Numbered from the stretch's first letter, positions 24,084 to 32,548 are shown. The stretch is DNA of 32,960 nucleotides from Nocardia otitidiscaviarum NBRC 14405 (GCF_000308635.1 NZ_BAGD01000121.1:1-32960); one strand, 5' to 3'. Notes: a model not told the origin generated them from the sequence alone. Translations and numbers: made by a program.

Positions 24084-25481
24084 GTGGTACGTAGCCCGCA
24101 CAAAGGTAATTTCAGCCTGGTGAAGGCGTATCAGATAGCGGCCGAAACTATCACTGCGCTGGTGGCGGCAATGGTTGCCGGACTGTCGCTGGCTATGCCT
24201 ATCGACTTCGCCTGGACCTCACAGACCTCGGCGCTGGAACTGGATCTGCTCGTCTACAGCCTGCCCCGGGCGATCGCGGCGGGCGCGCTCGCGGCGCTGA
24301 TCACCGCGGTGCTCATCACCACTCTGAGCAGCATCGTCACCGCGTGGGCCACCGCGCTGGCGGGGCTGGTGGTGCTGCTGGCCAATCACACCGTCGGGCA
24401 GAGCAACTCCGGGACGGCCTCGCTGTCCACCATGAATTTCATCGATTCTCTGGCGGGCGGGGTGGCGTTGGGCGCACTCGGTGCGGCGGTGCTGCATCAT
24501 CGGCTGCCGGCTTACGGGTGGACGCTCGGCGCACTCGCCAGCATTCTGCTCGGCTCGGTGAATCCGCTCCCGAATGTGGCCGGTTCGTTGAACGAATCCG
24601 TACCGTCGGCGAATTGGCAGTCGATGGATATGCCGCCCACCTGGATGATCGTGGTGGCGGTGGCACTGGTGACCATGAGCACCCTGGCCAATCGCAAACG
24701 CCGACCGGCGGAACGGCCGTCGATCGAATTGCCGATGACCCCGATCCTGGCGGGCGTGGTGCTGGTGCTGGTGTTCCTGTTCAGCGCCGAATGGCTGGCC
24801 CGCCACGGCGGCAGCGTCGCCGATATCGGCGTCGCGGTGGTGGCGGTGGTGGGCGGCGCGATCATCGCCACCATGCTGCTGCCGGGCCGCGACGGCGCCC
24901 TGGTGCTGGTGGCGGTGGCGATCAGCGCGGTGGGCAGCGCCACCATCGCGGCCTCGGTGCCCGCCTGGTCGATTCCGCTGCTGGTGATCGTGACGGCGCT
25001 GGGCCTGTACGCGGGTTCGCGCCGCGCCGCGCCCATGGCCTGCCTGGTGATCCTGCTGGCGCTGGCGGTGTTCACGGCGATCACCGCCGATACCGAGAGC
25101 TCGCTGCTGATCATGACCGGCACCGTCGTGCTGGCGTGGACCAGCGGCTTCGGCCTGGCCTCGGCCGCGCCGCGCTATGTGCCGAACCGGGTGCTGGGCA
25201 CGGTCATGCTCTATGTGCCCTCGGCGGTGCTCGGTCTGCGTGACTACGTCTCACGCGGGCATTACGCGCTGCGGGAGAGTCCGGACGATCCGGTGCTGTG
25301 CACGGTGACCACCCAGGACACCTCCGCCCCGGCGTGGACGGCCTTCATCATCACGGTGGGCTGCCTGCTCGGTTGGCTGCTGCTGCGCGGCAGCCGTCCG
25401 GTCTACGAGCGCGCGGTCGCGGATTCCGATGCGGGCGAGGATGATTCGGACGGCCCGGAGGAGCCGAACCAGGTGCGGTAG
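24084..25481 (+). CDS. Polytopic membrane protein of unknown function
   Basis: 465 aa from the GTG at 24084 (or 479 aa from the ATG at 24042; neither start has a perfect SD, AGGGCGAG precedes the GTG). It has roughly ten or more hydrophobic segments, a basic intracellular loop NRKRRPAERP near residue 210, and an acidic hydrophilic tail (DSDAGEDDSDGPEEP). No recognisable catalytic or transport motif; I do not know the family. The last 79 bp overlap the convergent PAP2 gene. Likely inner-membrane; function unassigned. Confidence 0.75.
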   Translation: MVRSPHKGNFSLVKAYQIAAETITALVAAMVAGLSLAMPIDFAWTSQTSALELDLLVYSLPRAIAAGALAALITAVLITTLSSIVTAWATALAGLVVLLANHTVGQSNSGTASLSTMNFIDSLAGGVALGALGAAVLHHRLPAYGWTLGALASILLGSVNPLPNVAGSLNESVPSANWQSMDMPPTWMIVVAVALVTMSTLANRKRRPAERPSIELPMTPILAGVVLVLVFLFSAEWLARHGGSVADIGVAVVAVVGGAIIATMLLPGRDGALVLVAVAISAVGSATIAASVPAWSIPLLVIVTALGLYAGSRRAAPMACLVILLALAVFTAITADTESSLLIMTGTVVLAWTSGFGLASAAPRYVPNRVLGTVMLYVPSAVLGLRDYVSRGHYALRESPDDPVLCTVTTQDTSAPAWTAFIITVGCLLGWLLLRGSRPVYERAVADSDAGEDDSDGPEEPNQVR

Positions 25482-26737
25482 TAGGCGGTGACATAGGCCG
25501 CGAACAGGCCGAGCAGCACCGCGCCCGCCGCCACCGGGTACTCGGCCATGACGACGGCCAGGTACCGGTAGCTCAGCAGCAGCCCGATCAGCAGTACCGC
25601 GCCGCCGCCGACGAGCCGGATGCGGAATCGGCCCCAGCCCCGCTCGGGCGCCCGCAGCGCGGATTCGACGGTCAGGCACAGCACCGCACCGGCGACGAGG
25701 TCGACCCCGTAGTGGTAGCCGAAGCCGAGCGTCGCGGTGAGCGTGGCGACCAGCCAGAAGGTGCCGCCCCAGCGCAACCAGCGCGGCGCGGGCGCGCCGT
25801 CGACGTCCCGGCGCGAATGCAGAAAGACCGCCAGTGCCCAGGCGGTGTGCATGGAGGGCATGCAGTTGCGCGGCGTCACCTCGTCGAACGGCAGCGGCGC
25901 GGGGGTCGGGTCGATGGGCGGCACCAGTTGCGGCCAGTAGTTGCCCAGCTGTAGTCCGTGGCCGTCGGGTCCGTAGGCGAACATCGGCCCGACCACCGGG
26001 AAGAACACGTAGACGACCGGACCCACCAGGCCCAGCACCAGGAAGGTGCGCACCAGGTAGTGCCGGGGCCACACCCGCTCGGTGACCACGCCGCGCAGCT
26101 GCCAGGCCGCGACCGCCATGGCGGCCACCGGCAGTTCGATGTACACCCAGTGCAGTACCGCGTATCCGACCGGTCCGAGCGCCTCCACCACCCGGCCCAG
26201 CACCCAGGACGGGTCGCCGAGTGCGTGGTCGGCCAGCACCAGGTAGGGGTCGAGCACATTCGGCCCGGCCAGCACGGTGATGTGCAGCCAGACGTCGCCG
26301 ACCTTGGTGGCCAGGATCAGCAGTGCGCCCAGCGCGGTCGCGCGCAGTGCGGTGGTGTACGGCGTGCTGTCGGTGCCGTCCGTCCGCGCCCATCGCCAGC
26401 CCAGGGCCGCGGCGACGCCCATGGCGGTGAGCACGATGGTGGGACCGTTGCCGAGGGCGAACGGCCCGTCGCCCAGCAGGCGCGCGGCGGCGAAGACGGT
26501 GTCGATCGCGATGGCCGATCCGAGCGCGATGCCGCGCCATTTCCAGTTCAGCCCCACCAGCGCCAGGGCCAGTCCCGCCCACGGCACGGAGATGGATTTG
26601 GGTGTCCCGGCGTAGTCGCGCCACAGACTCGCGAGCGGGCCTTCGAACCCGCGGTGGCCGGCGACGACCTGCAAGACGATCAGCAGGGCGGGGACGGCGG
26701 CGATGGCCGCGCCGAGCGCGATCCGGCGACCGGACAT
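25403..26737 (-). CDS. PAP2-superfamily membrane protein (AUR1-like)
   Basis: 444 aa with about ten membrane segments. The C-terminal half holds PAP2 motifs: RNCMPSMHTAWALA (290-303; SMH with H297) and GFGYHYGVDLVAGA (338-351; H342, D346), the last two of the three lipid-phosphatase/phosphotransferase motifs. The spacing and the 'MPSMHTAWA...HYGVDLVAGA' form are like the aureobasidin-resistance/inositol-phosphotransferase subgroup, so it may transfer or remove a head-group phosphate from an envelope lipid (inference). The ATG at 26737 has GGAGG 6 nt upstream, better than the ATGs 23-26 codons upstream. It ends inside the 3' end of the opposite gene. Confidence 0.87.
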   Translation of the reverse strand: MSGRRIALGAAIAAVPALLIVLQVVAGHRGFEGPLASLWRDYAGTPKSISVPWAGLALALVGLNWKWRGIALGSAIAIDTVFAAARLLGDGPFALGNGPTIVLTAMGVAAALGWRWARTDGTDSTPYTTALRATALGALLILATKVGDVWLHITVLAGPNVLDPYLVLADHALGDPSWVLGRVVEALGPVGYAVLHWVYIELPVAAMAVAAWQLRGVVTERVWPRHYLVRTFLVLGLVGPVVYVFFPVVGPMFAYGPDGHGLQLGNYWPQLVPPIDPTPAPLPFDEVTPRNCMPSMHTAWALAVFLHSRRDVDGAPAPRWLRWGGTFWLVATLTATLGFGYHYGVDLVAGAVLCLTVESALRAPERGWGRFRIRLVGGGAVLLIGLLLSYRYLAVVMAEYPVAAGAVLLGLFAAYVTAYYRTWFGSSGPSESSSPASESATARS

Positions 26738-26922
26738 CCATTCCCGACCTCCGTGCCCCGGCAGCGTGGAATCGGAGCGCGGGTCGTCGAGTAGCACGAC
26801 GACCATAGTAAACATCGCGTGAACACGATCCGCGACGCAGTTGAACGCCCGACAAGCGGCCGGGTTCCGGGCCGCCGCAGGGCGGAGGAGGGTGCGGTGG
26901 CCACCCGCCCGGCCCCGACTAC

Positions 26923-26951
26923 AGCCGGGCCCGTTCGAGGCGGTCCCGGCT
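26923..26951 (-). terminator. Hairpin overlapping the stop of the YbdK-like gene
   Basis: AGCCGGG (26923-26929) pairs with CCCGGCT (26945-26951), continuing with three more pairs after one mismatch. It overlaps the TAG stop (26950-26952) of the ligase gene, so it probably ends the sodC-ybdK transcript. No U-tract. Confidence 0.5.
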
Positions 26952-28095
26952 ACTGATCGAGTTCCTTGACCAGCGAGTCCACCACCGCGACCAGGTCGCC
27001 CTGCGCGGCCGCGGCCACCCGGCGCTGCCGCTGATAGGAGGCTCCCCGCTTCGGGATCTCCGCGACCATGGCGAGCTCGTTCTCGCAGCCGAGGCTCTTG
27101 GCGGTCGGTTCGAGCCGGTTCAGCAGCTCGGTCAGGTCGTCGGTGACGAGGCGCTCATTGCTGTCGGCATCGGTGATGATGATGGCGTCGAGCCCGTAGC
27201 GGGCGGCGCGCCATTTGTTCTCCTGCACATGCCACGGCGGAATGGTGGGCAGGGTTTCCCCGGATTCGACGCGGCGGTCCAGGTCGACGATGAGGCAGTG
27301 GATGAGCGACACCAGCGCCGCCAGTTCGGTGCGGGTCGGGGTGCCGTCGCAGACCCGCACCTCGATGGTCCCCCACTTCGGAGCGGGCCGGATATCCCAG
27401 TGCATCCCGCCGAGCTGTTCGAACACGCCGGTCTTCATCTGGTCGTGTACGAACCCCTCGAACTGCCGCCAGTTCTCGAATTGGAAGGGCAGTCCGGCGG
27501 TGGGCAGCTGCTGGAACATGAGCGCCCGGTTGCTGGCGTAGCCGGTGTCGACCCCGGCCCACATGGGCGAGGACGCGGAGAGCGCCAGCAGGTGCGGATA
27601 CGACAGCAGCAGCGTGTTGAGGATCGGGAAGACCTTGTCCGGGTGCGAGACGCCCACGTGCACGTGCACGCCCCAGATGAGCATCTGGCGGCCCCACCAC
27701 TGGGTGCGCTCGATGAGCTCGTCGTAGTGGGGGGTGCGGGTGAGCTGCTGGCTGGACCACTGCGCGAACGGGTGGGTGCCCGCACAGAACAGGTCGACCC
27801 CGAGCGGGTCGGCGGCCCGGCGCACGGCGGTCATGGTGTCGGACAGTTCGTCCAGCACCTCGCCGACGGTGTCGTGCTTGCCGCTGACGATCTCGACCGT
27901 ATTGCGCAGCAGTTCCTTGGTGATCTGCGGGGTGCCGTCCCAGGCGCGCATATCCCCGCAGGCGTCGAAGACCGCCGCGGCTTTGCTGGAGAGGTCGCGC
28001 GTGTGCTTGTCGACGAGCGCGACCTCCCACTCCACGCCGAGCGTGGGCCGGGGCGATGAGTTGAAGGGAACCTTCGCGATATCTGCCCCGCCCAT
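26950..28095 (-). CDS. Carboxylate-amine ligase, YbdK-type glutamate--cysteine ligase family
   Basis: 381-aa soluble ligase of the GCS2 family (Rv0433 ortholog). The ATP-grasp-like glutamine-synthetase fold is recognisable from PTLGVEWEVALVD (17-29), THPFAQW (about 107), WGVHVHVGVSHPDK (140-153), and the C-terminal ENKWRAARYGLDA. YbdK in E. coli has weak gamma-glutamyl-cysteine ligase activity with unknown natural substrate. These bacteria use mycothiol, not glutathione, so the true product is open. AGGAG is 4 nt before the ATG and only 13 bp separate it from the sodC stop, so the two form an operon. Confidence 0.9.
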   Translation of the reverse strand: MGGADIAKVPFNSSPRPTLGVEWEVALVDKHTRDLSSKAAAVFDACGDMRAWDGTPQITKELLRNTVEIVSGKHDTVGEVLDELSDTMTAVRRAADPLGVDLFCAGTHPFAQWSSQQLTRTPHYDELIERTQWWGRQMLIWGVHVHVGVSHPDKVFPILNTLLLSYPHLLALSASSPMWAGVDTGYASNRALMFQQLPTAGLPFQFENWRQFEGFVHDQMKTGVFEQLGGMHWDIRPAPKWGTIEVRVCDGTPTRTELAALVSLIHCLIVDLDRRVESGETLPTIPPWHVQENKWRAARYGLDAIIITDADSNERLVTDDLTELLNRLEPTAKSLGCENELAMVAEIPKRGASYQRQRRVAAAAQGDLVAVVDSLVKELDQ

Positions 28096-28108
28096 GGCTC
28101 TCCTGTAG

Positions 28109-28792
28109 TTATCCGATGACGCCGCAGGCGACCCGGCCGCCCGCGTCGCCGGTCGCCAGCGTCTCGGCGTCCGGTCCGCTGCCGCCCGGGTGGTTGTAGC
28201 GGCTGGGGATGTTGCCGAAGTTGTCGGCTCCGGCGTGGATCATCAGGGCCTTGCCCTTGATGTCGTCCAGCGTGACCTTGTCGGTGGTGGTGACGAGCTT
28301 CGCGCTGCCGTCCTCGAGCACCTCGAGCGAGGTCAGGTCACCGCTCATGGGACGGGCGTTCTGGTCGCCGACCTGGAGGTGGCCACCGGCGGAGAGGAAG
28401 GCGCCGGCGGGGCCGCCGGTGGGCGCGGTGGAGTTGGGTTCACACTTGCCGAACTGGTGGATGTGCATGCCGTGGAAGCCGGGCTCGAGGCCGTGCGCTT
28501 CGACGGTGAGTTCGAGGTGGTTGCCCGTCTTACCGAAGGTGGCGGTGCCGACGGTGTTGCCGTTGACATCCTTCAGCTGCGCGCTGACCGATTCGGTGGG
28601 CGGGGTGGCGGTTCCGTGCCCGGTGTCCGCGCCGCCCGCCGGGGCGGGCGAGCTGGTGAACACCGGCGGCGTGGTCCCCTGGACGTCGCTCGACTCCTGG
28701 CTGTTGGTGCAGGCCACCAGGCCGAAGGCCGCGACGGCCAGCACCGGGGTCACAGTCCGCCAAGACGGGCGACGAGTTGTGGACGGGGCCAT
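28109..28792 (-). CDS. sodC: Superoxide dismutase SodC, lipoprotein form
   Basis: 227 aa. Signal peptide with lipobox LVAC (25-28) predicts a lipid-anchored exported enzyme that removes superoxide at the cell surface; then a Thr/Ala/Pro linker to residue 65. Copper ligands are seen as GMHIHQFG (H110, H112), GGHLQ (H138) and IHAGADNFGNIP (H186). The zinc-loop histidine normally found in RHxGDL is replaced by PMSGDL (S150), as in M. tuberculosis SodC, which was described as a copper-only enzyme. The C-terminus TGDAGGRVACGVIG is typical, with one disulfide (C117, C223). AGGAG lies 8 nt before the ATG; TAAACT at 28825-28820 is a plausible -10. Rv0432 ortholog. Confidence 0.95.
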   Translation of the reverse strand: MAPSTTRRPSWRTVTPVLAVAAFGLVACTNSQESSDVQGTTPPVFTSSPAPAGGADTGHGTATPPTESVSAQLKDVNGNTVGTATFGKTGNHLELTVEAHGLEPGFHGMHIHQFGKCEPNSTAPTGGPAGAFLSAGGHLQVGDQNARPMSGDLTSLEVLEDGSAKLVTTTDKVTLDDIKGKALMIHAGADNFGNIPSRYNHPGGSGPDAETLATGDAGGRVACGVIG

Positions 28793-28908
28793 CGGGGAAC
28801 TCCTTATCGTGTACCGAGTTTACGGGTACAGCACTGCGGACAGGTTTCGTACCGGACAAGATGATGCCAGAGACATGGTGTTGTCCCGTGCAGGGGCCGG
28901 GCGGTCGT

Positions 28909-29463
28909 TCAGTTGCGGGTCACGATGACGATGACTCCCGCCGGGGAGTCCGCGATACCGGGGAAACGCGGTTCGGCGGTGGCGCCGAGTTCGGCCGCGA
29001 TGGCCATGGCCGCCGCCCGCTCACCTGCCGAACTGCCGTAGTACACCGTGGTTTTCGGGATCACGCCGCTGGCGTAGTTGCCGGTTTCGGCAATGCTCCA
29101 GCCGCTCTCCTGGAGCTGGCTCGCGGTGCTCGCGGCCAGACCCTGGATATCGCTGTTGTTGTACACCCGCACCGGGACCGATTTGTCGACGGCGGCCGTC
29201 GTCGTGGTGGTCGTGGTCGGCGCGAGGGTGGTGGTCGGCGCGTCCGCGGTCGTGGTGGTGGCGGGCGCCGGCGTATTCGCCTGTGTCGCCACAACACTCG
29301 CGGTCGTGGTGGCCTCCGGACCGGACGCGCTGTCCGTGCCCTCCGAATCCGAACTCGACAGCGACATCGCGCCGAGACCCGCGAATACGATGGCCAGCGC
29401 GATCAGCACCATGGCCAGCGCCCGCAGCGGCGGGCCGCCGGACGGCGAATTCGGGTTACTCAC
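28909..29463 (-). CDS. LytR C-terminal-domain membrane-anchored protein (Rv0431-like)
   Basis: 184 aa. A single membrane helix at about 14-34 (RALAMVLIALAIVFAGLGA), then a Thr/Ala-rich linker (45-92), and the LytR_C domain (95-183: VPVRVYNNSDIQGLAASTASQLQESGW...TTVYYGSSAGERAAAMAIAAEL). Topology: N-in, domain outside. LytR_C domains are found in cell-wall glycopolymer ligases but here without the catalytic LCP part; role unknown. The GTG start lacks an SD; TAGGCT (29476-29471) is 7 nt upstream, so probably leaderless. In M. tuberculosis Rv0431 and sodC are adjacent, as here. Confidence 0.88.
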   Translation of the reverse strand: MSNPNSPSGGPPLRALAMVLIALAIVFAGLGAMSLSSSDSEGTDSASGPEATTTASVVATQANTPAPATTTTADAPTTTLAPTTTTTTTAAVDKSVPVRVYNNSDIQGLAASTASQLQESGWSIAETGNYASGVIPKTTVYYGSSAGERAAAMAIAAELGATAEPRFPGIADSPAGVIVIVTRN

Positions 29464-29470
29464 GGCCCCG

Positions 29471-29476
29471 AGCCTA
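29471..29476 (-). promoter_or_regulatory. -10 box TAGGCT of the LytR_C gene (leaderless)
   Basis: TAGGCT, 7 nt before the GTG start at 29463, with no ribosome-binding site between. Same hexamer and spacing as the def promoter. Confidence 0.5.
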
Positions 29477-29573
29477 ATCCCACGTGCCGCTGGGACGCCG
29501 TATCACACCGCGATTGAGTGCCGAAACACCCGAAAATCCCTGGGTTGCCGGTATCGCGCGCATACCCGTCTCG

Positions 29574-29927
29574 TCAGATCTGGAAGCCGAGGCGGCGCGC
29601 CGCCCGCTGCTTCTGCCGACTGGCCCGCAGTCGCCGCAGGCGCTTGACCAGCATGGGGTCGGCCGCCAGGGCTTCGGGCTTGTCCACCACGGCGTTCAAC
29701 ACCTGGTAGTACCGGGTGGGAGAGAGGCCGAACAGCTCGCGAATGGCCTCTTCCTTGACACCGGCGTACTTCCACCACTGCCGCTCGAACCCGAGAATCT
29801 CGAGCTCCCGGCGGGAAAGGCCATGGGCCCCATCCTCGTCGGGCTGCGCGGCGTTCACCGCGATCTCATCGCTCGCGGAAGGGCTGTCCTCGCTTGCGGA
29901 GATGTTCCGTGCCGCTGCGCCGTCCAT
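29574..29927 (-). CDS. DUF3263 protein (Rv0430-like)
   Basis: 117 aa. An acidic N-terminus (residues 1-38) precedes the DUF3263 core: GLSRRELEILGFERQWWKYAGVKEEAIRELFGLSPTRYYQVLNAV..., ending in basic RLRRLRASRQKQRAARRL. The core looks like a small helix-turn-helix (LFGLSPTRYYQVLN), so DNA or sigma-factor binding is a guess; no function is known. The ATG at 29927 has GGGAG 5 nt upstream. Divergent from def across 211 bp. Confidence 0.9.
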   Translation of the reverse strand: MDGAAARNISASEDSPSASDEIAVNAAQPDEDGAHGLSRRELEILGFERQWWKYAGVKEEAIRELFGLSPTRYYQVLNAVVDKPEALAADPMLVKRLRRLRASRQKQRAARRLGFQI

Positions 29928-30125
29928 GATGCTCCCTCGCCGAGTTGTCACCAGACGAAAATGGTGCTTGTCTCCTCGCCGATCATTCAACCACGCGACG
30001 CAGACTTGTCAGTGCGTACCGCTCGGCGTGTTCGCGACACGGAAGCCCGGCGTGTTGAGGTTGAACAGTCAACGCTTCACAAGTGCCGCGCGCAGGTCAG
30101 CGCACTGGTGCCGGAACGCACCCAG

Positions 30126-30131
30126 TAGGCT
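30126..30131 (+). promoter_or_regulatory. -10 box TAGGCT of def (leaderless)
   Basis: TAGGCT, 7 nt before the ATG at 30139. No Shine-Dalgarno sequence occurs upstream of the start. Consistent with a leaderless def mRNA. Confidence 0.5.
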
Positions 30132-30138
30132 CTCGACC

Positions 30139-30729
30139 ATGGCTATCCTCCCGATCGTGATCGTCGGTGACCCGGTTCTGCACAACCCGACGAACCCGGT
30201 GACCGAGTCCCCGGAGGAATTGGCGACGCTGATCGCGGACATGTACGAGACCATGGACGCCGCCAATGGCGTGGGTTTGGCCGCCAATCAGGTAGGGGTG
30301 GCCAAACGGCTGTTCGTCTACGACTGCCCGGACGAGTTCCCGGACGGCACCGTCAAGCGCCGCCGCGGCTGCGTGATCAACCCGGTGCTGGAGACCTCCG
30401 CACTGCCGGAGACCATGCCGGACCCGGACGACGACGAGGAAGGCTGCCTGTCCGTGCCGGGCGAGCAGTTCCCCACCGGCCGCGCCGAATGGGCGCGCGT
30501 CACCGGCACCGACGAGCACGGCGAACCGGTGGACATCGAGGGCAAGGGCTTCTTCGCCCGCATGCTCCAGCACGAGACCGGACATCTGGACGGCTTCCTG
30601 TACGTGGACGTGCTGATCGGCCGCAATGCCCGCGCGGCCAAGAAGGCCATCAAGCGCAACGGTTGGGGCACACCGGGTTTGACCTGGGTTCCGGGCACGG
30701 TGCCGGACCCGTTCGGGCATGACGACTGA
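30139..30729 (+). CDS. def: Peptide deformylase
   Basis: 196 aa iron/zinc enzyme that removes the N-formyl group from nascent proteins. All three motifs are present: GVGLAANQ (44-51), EGCLS (101-105, metal ligand C103) and QHETGHLDG (144-152, metal ligands H145, H149 and catalytic E146). A longer insert (PDPDDDEEG region) and C-terminal tail are usual for actinobacterial PDFs. The ATG overlaps nothing upstream; the gene is likely leaderless. It overlaps the GNAT gene by 11 bp. Ortholog of Rv0429c. Confidence 0.96.
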   Translation: MAILPIVIVGDPVLHNPTNPVTESPEELATLIADMYETMDAANGVGLAANQVGVAKRLFVYDCPDEFPDGTVKRRRGCVINPVLETSALPETMPDPDDDEEGCLSVPGEQFPTGRAEWARVTGTDEHGEPVDIEGKGFFARMLQHETGHLDGFLYVDVLIGRNARAAKKAIKRNGWGTPGLTWVPGTVPDPFGHDD

Positions 30730-31657
30730 TCCCGGCACACCTGCGGTCGGTCGCCGGGTGGTGGTGCGCTACCGCCTGCCCGAGGGCTATCCACAGCCGC
30801 TGACCGATGTGATCGGTGAACTCCTCGCGGTCGACCCGGTGACCGTGCGCACCGCCGACGGCGAGGTGACGCGGATCGCACCCGACCGCGTGGTGGCATG
30901 GAAGGCGTTGGGCGCGCGGCCGATTCGCACCAAGGAGATCCGCGCGCTGGAGGGGGCCGCCGCCGACGGCTGGCCCGGTCTGCAGCGCACCTGGATCGAC
31001 GGCTGGCTGGTACGCGCCGGTGCGGACTACACCAATCGCGCGAATTCGGCCGTGCCACTGGGCAGTTCGGGGCAGCCCGCGGTGTCGTCGGCGGAAACGC
31101 TGCACCGCATCGGCGAGTGGTACACCGCACACGGGCTGCCGCTGCGACTGCTGTTGCCGGATCGCCTCGCCACGGTGCCGCCGGACTGGCGCACCTGGAA
31201 CGAGACTGCGGTCCTGGCCGTCGATATCGCGAATATGACGCTGCCGCAGGGCCCGTCGATGGTGCGGATCGACCCCATGCCCGGCGACGCCTGGCTGGCG
31301 GCCCACCGCGGCGACGCCGAGACAGCACCCGACGTGGAGGTGCTGACCGCCATTCGGGAAGGTGAACTGGGTTTCGCCACACTGGGTTTGCCGACGCCGC
31401 TGGCCATCGGCCGCGGCGCGATCACCACCGCCCCCGACGGTCGCCGCTGGATCGGCCTGACCTGCGTGGGGGTGGCCGCGGAGCATCGGCGGCACGGATT
31501 GGGCACACTGGTGTGCGCGGAGCTGATCCGCTGGGGACAGGCCCGCGGTGCGACGCACGCCTACGTGCAGGTGGCGGTCGAGAACACAGCGGCCCTGTCC
31601 ATGTACGGGCAGCTGGGCTTCATCGACCATCACCGGTACCGCTACGCGGCGCCCTGA
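30719..31657 (+). CDS. GNAT-family N-acetyltransferase (Rv0428c-like)
   Basis: 312 aa. The N-terminal ~75 residues form a small beta-rich domain (VGRRVVVRYRLPEG...VTVRTADGEVTRIAPDRVVAWKAL). A GNAT domain occupies the C-terminal half; the acetyl-CoA loop is V-AAEHRRHGLGTLVCAEL (RRHGLG), followed by YVQVAVENTAALSMYGQLGF, a characteristic GNAT helix-strand ending. The acceptor is unknown; family members are sometimes labelled N-acetylglutamate-synthase-like. Its start overlaps the def stop, so it is probably co-translated; this def-GNAT-xthA order is kept in M. tuberculosis. Confidence 0.88.
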   Translation: MTTDPGTPAVGRRVVVRYRLPEGYPQPLTDVIGELLAVDPVTVRTADGEVTRIAPDRVVAWKALGARPIRTKEIRALEGAAADGWPGLQRTWIDGWLVRAGADYTNRANSAVPLGSSGQPAVSSAETLHRIGEWYTAHGLPLRLLLPDRLATVPPDWRTWNETAVLAVDIANMTLPQGPSMVRIDPMPGDAWLAAHRGDAETAPDVEVLTAIREGELGFATLGLPTPLAIGRGAITTAPDGRRWIGLTCVGVAAEHRRHGLGTLVCAELIRWGQARGATHAYVQVAVENTAALSMYGQLGFIDHHRYRYAAP

Positions 31658-31713
31658 ACCGTCACCGGTCGGCGGACGCCCGACCGTGCCGATATTCGAT
31701 CGAAAGGTTTTTC

Positions 31714-32529
31714 GTGCGGCTCGCGACCTGGAACGTGAATTCGATTCGCTCCCGCGTGGATCGGGTGCTGTCCTGGCTGGATCGCGCCGATGTGGACGTG
31801 CTGGCCATGCAGGAGACCAAATGCAAGGACGAGCAGTTCCCGTTCGAGCGGTTCGAGGCGGCCGGATACGAGGTCGCGCATGTGGGGCACAGTCAGTGGA
31901 ACGGGGTGGCCATCGCCTCCCGGGTGGGGCTCGACGATGTCGAGATCGGTTTCCCGCACCAGCCCGGTTTCGACAAGAACGCCGACGAGGCGCTGCTGAG
32001 CACGCCGGTGGTGGAGGCGCGGGCGCTCGGCGCGACCTGCGGTGGGGTGCGGGTGTGGAGCCTGTACGTGCCCAACGGCCGCACACTGACCGATCCGCAC
32101 TACGCGTACAAGCTGGAGTGGCTGGCGGCGCTGCGTGCCGCGGGCACCGACTGGCTCACCGCCGATCCGGGAGCGCAGATCGCGCTGGTGGGCGACTGGA
32201 ATATCGCGCCCACCGACGCCGATGTGTGGTCGCCGGAGTTCTTCGAGGGCAAAACCCATGTGTCGCAGCCGGAACGGGACGCCTTCCACGCCTTCGACAG
32301 CGCCGGATTCACCGATGTGATGCGGCCGCTGCACCCCGGGCCGGGCGTCTACACCTACTGGGACTACACCCAGCTGCGCTTCCCGCGCAAGGAGGGCATG
32401 CGCATCGACTTCATCCTCGGCTCCCCCGCGCTGTCGGCCCGGGTGACGGATGCGAACGTGGACCGCGAGGAGCGCAAGGGCAAGGGCGCGAGCGATCACG
32501 CCCCGGTGTTCGCCGATCTGACGGACTGA
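31714..32529 (+). CDS. xthA: Exodeoxyribonuclease III / AP endonuclease
   Basis: 271 aa. DNA-repair enzyme that cuts 5' of abasic sites and trims 3' ends. The exonuclease-endonuclease-phosphatase motifs are present: LATWNVNSIRSRVDRVL, LAMQETKCKDEQFP (E of the metal site), LYVPNGRTLTDP, GDWNIAPTDADVW and SDHAPVFADL; closely like Rv0427c. The GTG at 31714 is preceded by AAAGG at 6 nt; the upstream open frame overlaps the GNAT gene and is not protein-like. Third gene of the def unit, 56 bp after GNAT. Confidence 0.95.
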   Translation: MRLATWNVNSIRSRVDRVLSWLDRADVDVLAMQETKCKDEQFPFERFEAAGYEVAHVGHSQWNGVAIASRVGLDDVEIGFPHQPGFDKNADEALLSTPVVEARALGATCGGVRVWSLYVPNGRTLTDPHYAYKLEWLAALRAAGTDWLTADPGAQIALVGDWNIAPTDADVWSPEFFEGKTHVSQPERDAFHAFDSAGFTDVMRPLHPGPGVYTYWDYTQLRFPRKEGMRIDFILGSPALSARVTDANVDREERKGKGASDHAPVFADLTD

Positions 32530-32548
32530 GCCGTGGCCACGCCGGAAG

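Noticed and set aside
21665..24103. 812-aa minus-strand frame antisense to the AAA ATPase
   Set aside because: His/Arg/Gln-rich shadow without SD or domains; the plus-strand AAA motifs are unambiguous.
25251..26855. 534-aa minus-strand frame overlapping the PAP2 gene in another phase
   Set aside because: Arg/Gly-rich product without a membrane pattern; the frame ending at 25403 has PAP2 motifs and an SD.
29190..29290. GGTGGT/GTCGTGG-like repeats as a tandem repeat locus
   Set aside because: They encode the Thr/Ala-rich linker of the LytR_C protein; low complexity is at the protein level.
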